Assembly: GCF_914767665.1 (NCBI RefSeq)
Contig: NC_059502.1
Coordinates: 62,354,031 to 62,418,030, forward strand
DNA length: 64,000 bases
Origin: Harmonia axyridis
Lineage: Eukaryota; Arthropoda; Insecta; Coleoptera; Coccinellidae
Reading direction: 5' to 3'
Made by a program: the position numbers and the translations under genes. The notes beneath the pieces are model-generated. The model saw only the letters and a list, made by a program, of their open reading frames with translations. It searched no databases and was not told where the DNA came from. Shown here in pieces: positions 60,099 through 64,000 of the stretch (position 1 is the first letter of the stretch; every line of letters starts with the position of its first letter).

Positions 60099-60471
60099 TT
60101 ATCCCCACAAAAATGTTTTCTCAATACCGTCGACTTCAACTTCAACGGCCGGGTTGTTCGTTTGGTTGGCCGATTCCTCAGCAAGCCCAGTACATGTTTC
60201 GATCGTCTCGATCAAATTGGTCAAGTCAAGAACTTCCACTTTAGGTGGTTCGACCTCTTGGACCTTGGTCTCTGTCGAATCGACAACTGTGGTTTTTTCA
60301 GAAGGAGCGTCTTCTACAACCGACGTGCGAGAAGGTACCTTGTAATGCAAAATCGGATAGGTCACTTTACCTGGGCCTCCTTGATCCCTCCGTTGCTGCT
60401 GAGGCCTGTATCCCGATCTGAAGCCACCTCTATAACCCATACCTCCTCGGAAACCACCACGCCCTCTGAAA
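60099..60471 (-). CDS. LSM14: LSM14/Trailer hitch, last coding exon
   Basis: The acceptor TTCTTTCAG precedes 60471, and the first base completes a codon split with the previous exon (AA|T, Asn). The exon encodes an RGG-rich stretch (FRGRGGFRGGMGYRGGFRSG), a Gln/Arg patch and PGKVTYPILHYKVPSRT, then an acidic Val/Glu/Thr-rich tail, and stops at TAA (60101-60099). RGG repeats after the FDF/TFG region are typical of LSM14 proteins, which act in cytoplasmic mRNPs and P-bodies with DDX6/Me31B and 4E-T-type partners. It is read together with the exon at 62242-62543. Codon use is ordinary and no break is seen. Confidence 0.85.
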
Positions 60472-60613
60472 CTGAAAGAATCAAGGAATTATGACAAATC
60501 TAGTTACTTGCGCAGCAGCAGGCTATCATTTTGCCTAAATGAACTAGATACTTGAAATTTTCTGGGTGAAAACCTACCACTTCTACCAACGGTTCAAATG
60601 TTCATTCAAAATA

Positions 60614-62140
60614 CACTGCGCAAAAAAATTAACGCACATTCTGAAAATCTCAGTTTTAATGAAAGTTAACTCTACATTGACTTTATAACTTATTTTTTAT
60701 GTTCTCTCGGGAAGGTTTTGAACGAAACAAGACACATTAAATGGAAGAAAAATTCAGGATTTCACCGAATCTTATGTGAAAGAAGAGAAATAAACAATTT
60801 TCAAAATACTGGAATGCTGATAAGTGATTTAGTACTTGGTATTTCCACCCCTTGCGTTAATTACAGCTCGGCAACGACGGTTCATACTCAAAATGAGTGA
60901 TCTTAAAATGTTCTGATCTAATCCTTCGCAGATTTCTCTGAGTTGGATTCCTAAGTCATTAAGAGTAGCTGGCTGATTTTCTGAACTTCTCAGCCTTCTA
61001 TTGAGGTTGTCCCAAACCTGCTCAATCGGATTGAGATCTGGACTTCTTGCTGGCCATTCCATTCGAGAGACTTCAACCTCTTAAAGGTACTCCTGAACGA
61101 TGCGCGCACGATGGGGTCTGGCATAATCGTCCATAAAAATGGAATTTTCACCAATGTATGGGGCAAATGGTACTACATGCTCTTCAAGAATGTTCCTTAT
61201 ATACCTATCAGCATTCATAGCTCCATTAACAACGACCACTAGGTCTGTGCGAGCAGTCAAAGATATTCCACCTCATACCATAATCGATCTTCCCCCGAAA
61301 CCAGTAGTATTCAGGAAATTGCACTGAGCATATCTTTCATATGGACGTCTGTATACAAGGGAACCTCGATCACAATGGTAGAGGCAGAATCTAGACTCAT
61401 CTGTGAAGAGAACTCTTTCGCAATCAGCCTCTTCCCAAAGGATATGCTCTCTCGCAAAATCCAAACGCGCCCTTCAATGGGCTGGGGTAAGACCTGGGCC
61501 TCTTGCCGCGACACGAGGCCTTAAATCATATTCTCTGAGGCGATTTCTTATTGTCTGAGTGCTAATTTGCACCCCATGAGTTTGCTCAAGCTGATTTTGA
61601 AGGAGGCGAGCGGTTGCAAACCGTTGTCTCAACGAAAAAATTCTCAAGTAACGTTCTTGAATGGCAGTTGTTAACCGTGGTCTATCCTGTCCTGGTCTTC
61701 GGACATTCATACCTGTCTCCTTGAATCGCTGCAACATTCTGGACACACTTGTATGGGAAACTCCAAACCTTTCTGCAATTCTTGTGTATGTCCATCCTTC
61801 TTCTCGCAAAACTACCGCTTGGGCACATTCGTCTTCTGTCAAATTGCGTGTTTCGCGTTGCATAGCGATCGAGTGCAAAAAATCAAACGAAAGAAAAACT
61901 ATTGATCACTAGAATTGACCGAGAACAACTGATTTCAGAATGGAGCCAATACATTCAAAATCTGATAATCTCATCTTTTTTTATTCCTGCTGGGAAAAAA
62001 CATCTGTATTGAAGAAAAACGTTGAAAGTGGATAACATATGCATGCATAATTCTGATAAAAATAATTTTCATTGAGAACACCTTCAGTTGTGGAATAAAT
62101 TTGAGATTTCCATAATGTGCGTTGATTTTTTTGCGCAGTG
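60614..62140 (-). mobile_element. Tc1-like transposon in the LSM14 intron
   Basis: CACTGCGCAAAAAAATTAAC at the left and its complement at the right (GTTGATTTTTTTGCGCAGTG) are flanked by TA on both sides (60612-60613 and 62141-62142). The 1,527-bp length is typical of Tc1-like elements. The transposase lies on the same strand as the host gene. Confidence 0.92.
60829..61878 (-). pseudogene. DD34E Tc1-like transposase with three nonsense codons
   Basis: One continuous frame of 350 codons runs from the ATG at 61878 to the natural stop at 60831-60829. The N-terminus has paired HTH motifs (RIAERFGVSHTSVSRMLQRF; then HGVQISTQTIRNRLREYDL). The catalytic triad lies in LFTDESRF, MDDYARPHRA and SPDLNPIEQVW, with 34 residues between the second Asp and Glu. 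Three in-frame stops interrupt it: TGA at 61476-61474 (after LTPAH, where Trp is usual), TGA at 61275-61273 (after SIMV, again Trp) and TAA at 61083-61081. There are no frameshifts, so it decayed only by point mutation. Confidence 0.9.
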
Positions 62141-62241
62141 TATTTTGAAAAATCATACTAATTTAAATGAGCGAGTTTTTGAATTTTTTTTTTATTTAAC
62201 TAAAAAAACCTTCATCTCAATGAAAAATTTGAAAGACTTAC

Positions 62242-62543
62242 TTTCCTCTGCGAGTCGCCGCAACTCCAAACGTTTCCGAATTGAGCTTTCGTTCCTGACG
62301 CCAATCCGTCCTTTGCGTTTTACCCTTGGCCCTCTCGACTGCCTCACATGATATTTTATCAAAGAAGGATTTCTTCTTATCGTAAAATACCTCGTGTTCT
62401 TCTTCTTGCTCCGTTTCACCTGCTCCAGTCTCATTACCAGAATCATCTTTTTTCTCACTTTCTCCATTGACGACGGTAGGAGTAGTGACGACAGGTACTT
62501 CAGGTTTTGGGGGAACTGTAGTGCTAGCTTCGTCTATTTTCAA
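62242..62543 (-). CDS. LSM14: LSM14/Trailer hitch, penultimate exon (FDF and TFG motifs)
   Basis: The exon follows a TTTTTTCAG acceptor and starts in phase with LKIDEASTTVPPKPEV. After an acidic linker it carries EVFYDKKKSFFDKISCEA and RTDWRQERKLNSETFGVA, then TRRG. These are the FDF and TFG-box signatures of LSM14/Scd6/Trailer hitch proteins, which bind DEAD-box helicase Me31B/DDX6. A GTAAGT donor follows base 62242, leaving two bases (AA) of a split codon. It joins in frame to 60471 across a 1.77-kb intron containing the Tc1-like element. The Lsm domain exons lie beyond the window's right edge. Confidence 0.92.
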
Positions 62544-63032
62544 CTGAAAAAAGAAAATATGTATATATATTTATTTAGAAACAACAACATTAATTTATTC
62601 AAATTAATTCTATGAACTCTATGAAATTTTCATTTAAATTATATGTTAAAAATAAATAGCGAGAGACTGTACATCATAAGTTTTATTCGAAAATATGCCC
62701 TATAATCTATATCGAAGAAAAAAGATGGAAAGTCATCGTGCGCTTTCAACAGAAAGATCGGGAGCGTAAGCAATAGGTTCGGTAATCTGTGGGTCCTTCT
62801 TGAAGGTTATGTTATGATGAGAGACAATTTTCTGTTATTATATTGATTTTTATTTCCAAGTTTTCTTTCGGTATTATTACTATTTTTTTCTTCAATATAT
62901 GGGAATTTTATTCAGAGTAACATTTCAGAATGTCAATATACCTATCAGTTTGCATTATTACTATATTTGAAATTTAAATTTCATCCCAAAATCACTGTCA
63001 CAACTGTCACTAATGTCAGTTATATTAATATA
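62544..63032 (-). other. Intron of the LSM14-like gene
   Basis: Upstream of the penultimate exon; AT-rich with no exon recognised up to the MITE at 63033. Confidence 0.5.
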
Positions 63033-63630
63033 CAGGGTGTTTCCTAAACATGCGGCAAAAATTCAGGGGGTTGTTCCTTGGACTATTTTAAGCATGTTTT
63101 GTCCTTGGATGATTTTAGAAAAACCTCCTTGTTTCGAAGATACAGGGCGAACAACATTTTTCATATTTTTAAAATTAATAATAGTTTAAATAAAAATGCG
63201 TACCGCACTGTGTTTACTAAGTAGGTACAATTTATTTTTAAATTTGTTTAACAACATTCCAATTACTAAAAACGGCCAGTTTTTTGACTAAAAATTGATA
63301 AGTGCAGATGTTAAAGGAATACAGATTAAACACGGTTTTCATTTGAATTCGTTTTGTGATGTATTAGCAATTTGAAAGGGTTCGGCAGTCAATGAGGAGA
63401 ATATTGGATGCTTGTATGCTGGCTAGAGGTGGTCATTTTCAACAGTTTTTGTAGGTTGAGTTGAATTTTCATGTAATTTTTCATAATAAAATGTTATTAT
63501 CTGAAATTTTGTTTCCCCTATATCTTCGAAACAAATAGGTTTTTAAAAAATCATCAAAGGACAAAATATTCTTAGAATAGTCCAAGGAACAACCCCCTGA
63601 ATTTTTGCCGCCTGTTTAGGAAACACCCTG
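63033..63630. mobile_element. Inverted-repeat MITE, ~140-bp arms
   Basis: TA flanks both sides. It begins CAGGGTGTTTCCTAAACATG and ends with the complement (CCTGTTTAGGAAACACCCTG). The arms match through GGCAAAAATTCAGGGGGTTG, TTCCTTGGACTATT and TTGTTTCGAAGATA. The 300-bp middle is unrelated and non-coding. Confidence 0.88.
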
Positions 63631-63638
63631 TATATATT

Positions 63639-63921
63639 GGCTGCGTTCAGCGGACACAACAGTTGTAAAACAGTTGGAAGAATTTTCGCTGAACGAATCT
63701 GATCAGTGAGCGCATACTCAACATGTTTAGTGAGCGGACGCCATTTTTCTGAGCGGCTTTGAATTACGCTCACTAAGCTCAACACGTTGTGAGAACTGTC
63801 AAAACAGAGGTTTAGAGGTTAGGTATTTGCTAACCGTTCAGAAAACCGCTCTCTGATCACTTTAGGATCTGTGAGCGCTCAGTGATCACATTTGCAACTG
63901 CTCTTTCCGCTGAACGCAGCC
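63639..63921. mobile_element. MITE with GGCTGCGTTCAGCGG ends
   Basis: The terminal inverted repeat GGCTGCGTTCAGCGG / CCGCTGAACGCAGCC is perfect over 15 bp. GAGCGC, GTGAGCG and CGCTCAC subterminal motifs recur inside. The target duplication is unclear (ATT at left, TAT at right). It lies immediately next to the preceding MITE. Confidence 0.8.
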
Positions 63922-64000
63922 TATGACAACTGTTCCACAACTGTTGAGTCTGCTGAATTATTTAATTTTTGTATAAGTGAAAAACATTTCATAATGTAAT

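Noticed and set aside
1..64000. tRNA, rRNA, CRISPR, riboswitch, or viral gene
   Set aside because: No cloverleaf, rRNA-like block, regularly spaced repeat array or viral protein motif was recognised; all coding remnants are transposon or host.

Overview
The window is AT-rich animal nuclear DNA, almost certainly from an insect (a beetle is my guess, not shown by the sequence). It has spliced genes with GT-AG introns and a very dense load of DNA transposons. Only two host genes are recognisable, one near each end. At the left, on the minus strand, is a coding exon (2431-2736) that looks like the N-terminus of a TP53INP/DOR-type autophagy protein. At the right, on the minus strand, are the last two coding exons (62242-62543 and 60099-60471) of an LSM14/Trailer-hitch mRNP protein whose 5' part lies beyond base 64000. 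A CpG-richer patch near 23.1-23.4 kb may be a promoter or 5' exon.

Most of the identifiable sequence is transposon. The centrepiece is a 6,455 bp element at 14803-21257. It has terminal inverted repeats of about 510 bp, a 3-bp target duplication (TCA), and one long uninterrupted gene on the minus strand (1,597 codons, plus a short spliced acidic C-terminal exon). Its C-terminus carries the landmarks of an XPG/FEN1-type nuclease, so I assign it to the Academ (XPG-carrying) group. It looks recent and possibly autonomous.

Around it lie eight copies of one mariner family with D-D-41-D catalytic spacing (3.5, 5.1, 32.2, 34.7, 36.7, 40.6, 52.1 and 58.8 kb). In every copy where the region is present the N-terminal helix-turn-helix part is deleted, with at least three junction types. 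There are also several DD34D mariners (6.1, 26.5, 37.7, 39.9-42.0, 53.0 kb), a DD34E Tc1-like element inside the LSM14 intron (60.6 kb), an internally deleted piggyBac (44.2 kb), a MADF-bearing Harbinger-like element (0.56 kb), two hAT-type MITEs with 8-bp duplications (37.5 and 53.35 kb), a Helitron tail with a Pif1-like helicase remnant (24.8 kb) and two non-LTR retrotransposon 3' ends that meet tail to tail (54.6 kb).

A further theme is long inverted-repeat (foldback) elements with arms of about 130 to 660 bp (11.5, 46.8, 48.5 and 63.0 kb, with a solo arm at 30.9 kb). Many end in TA/CAGGGTG. Transcribed through, they would make long hairpin RNAs. Nesting is common, so insertion order can be read directly in several places. 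No tRNA, rRNA, CRISPR or bacterial-type feature was seen.
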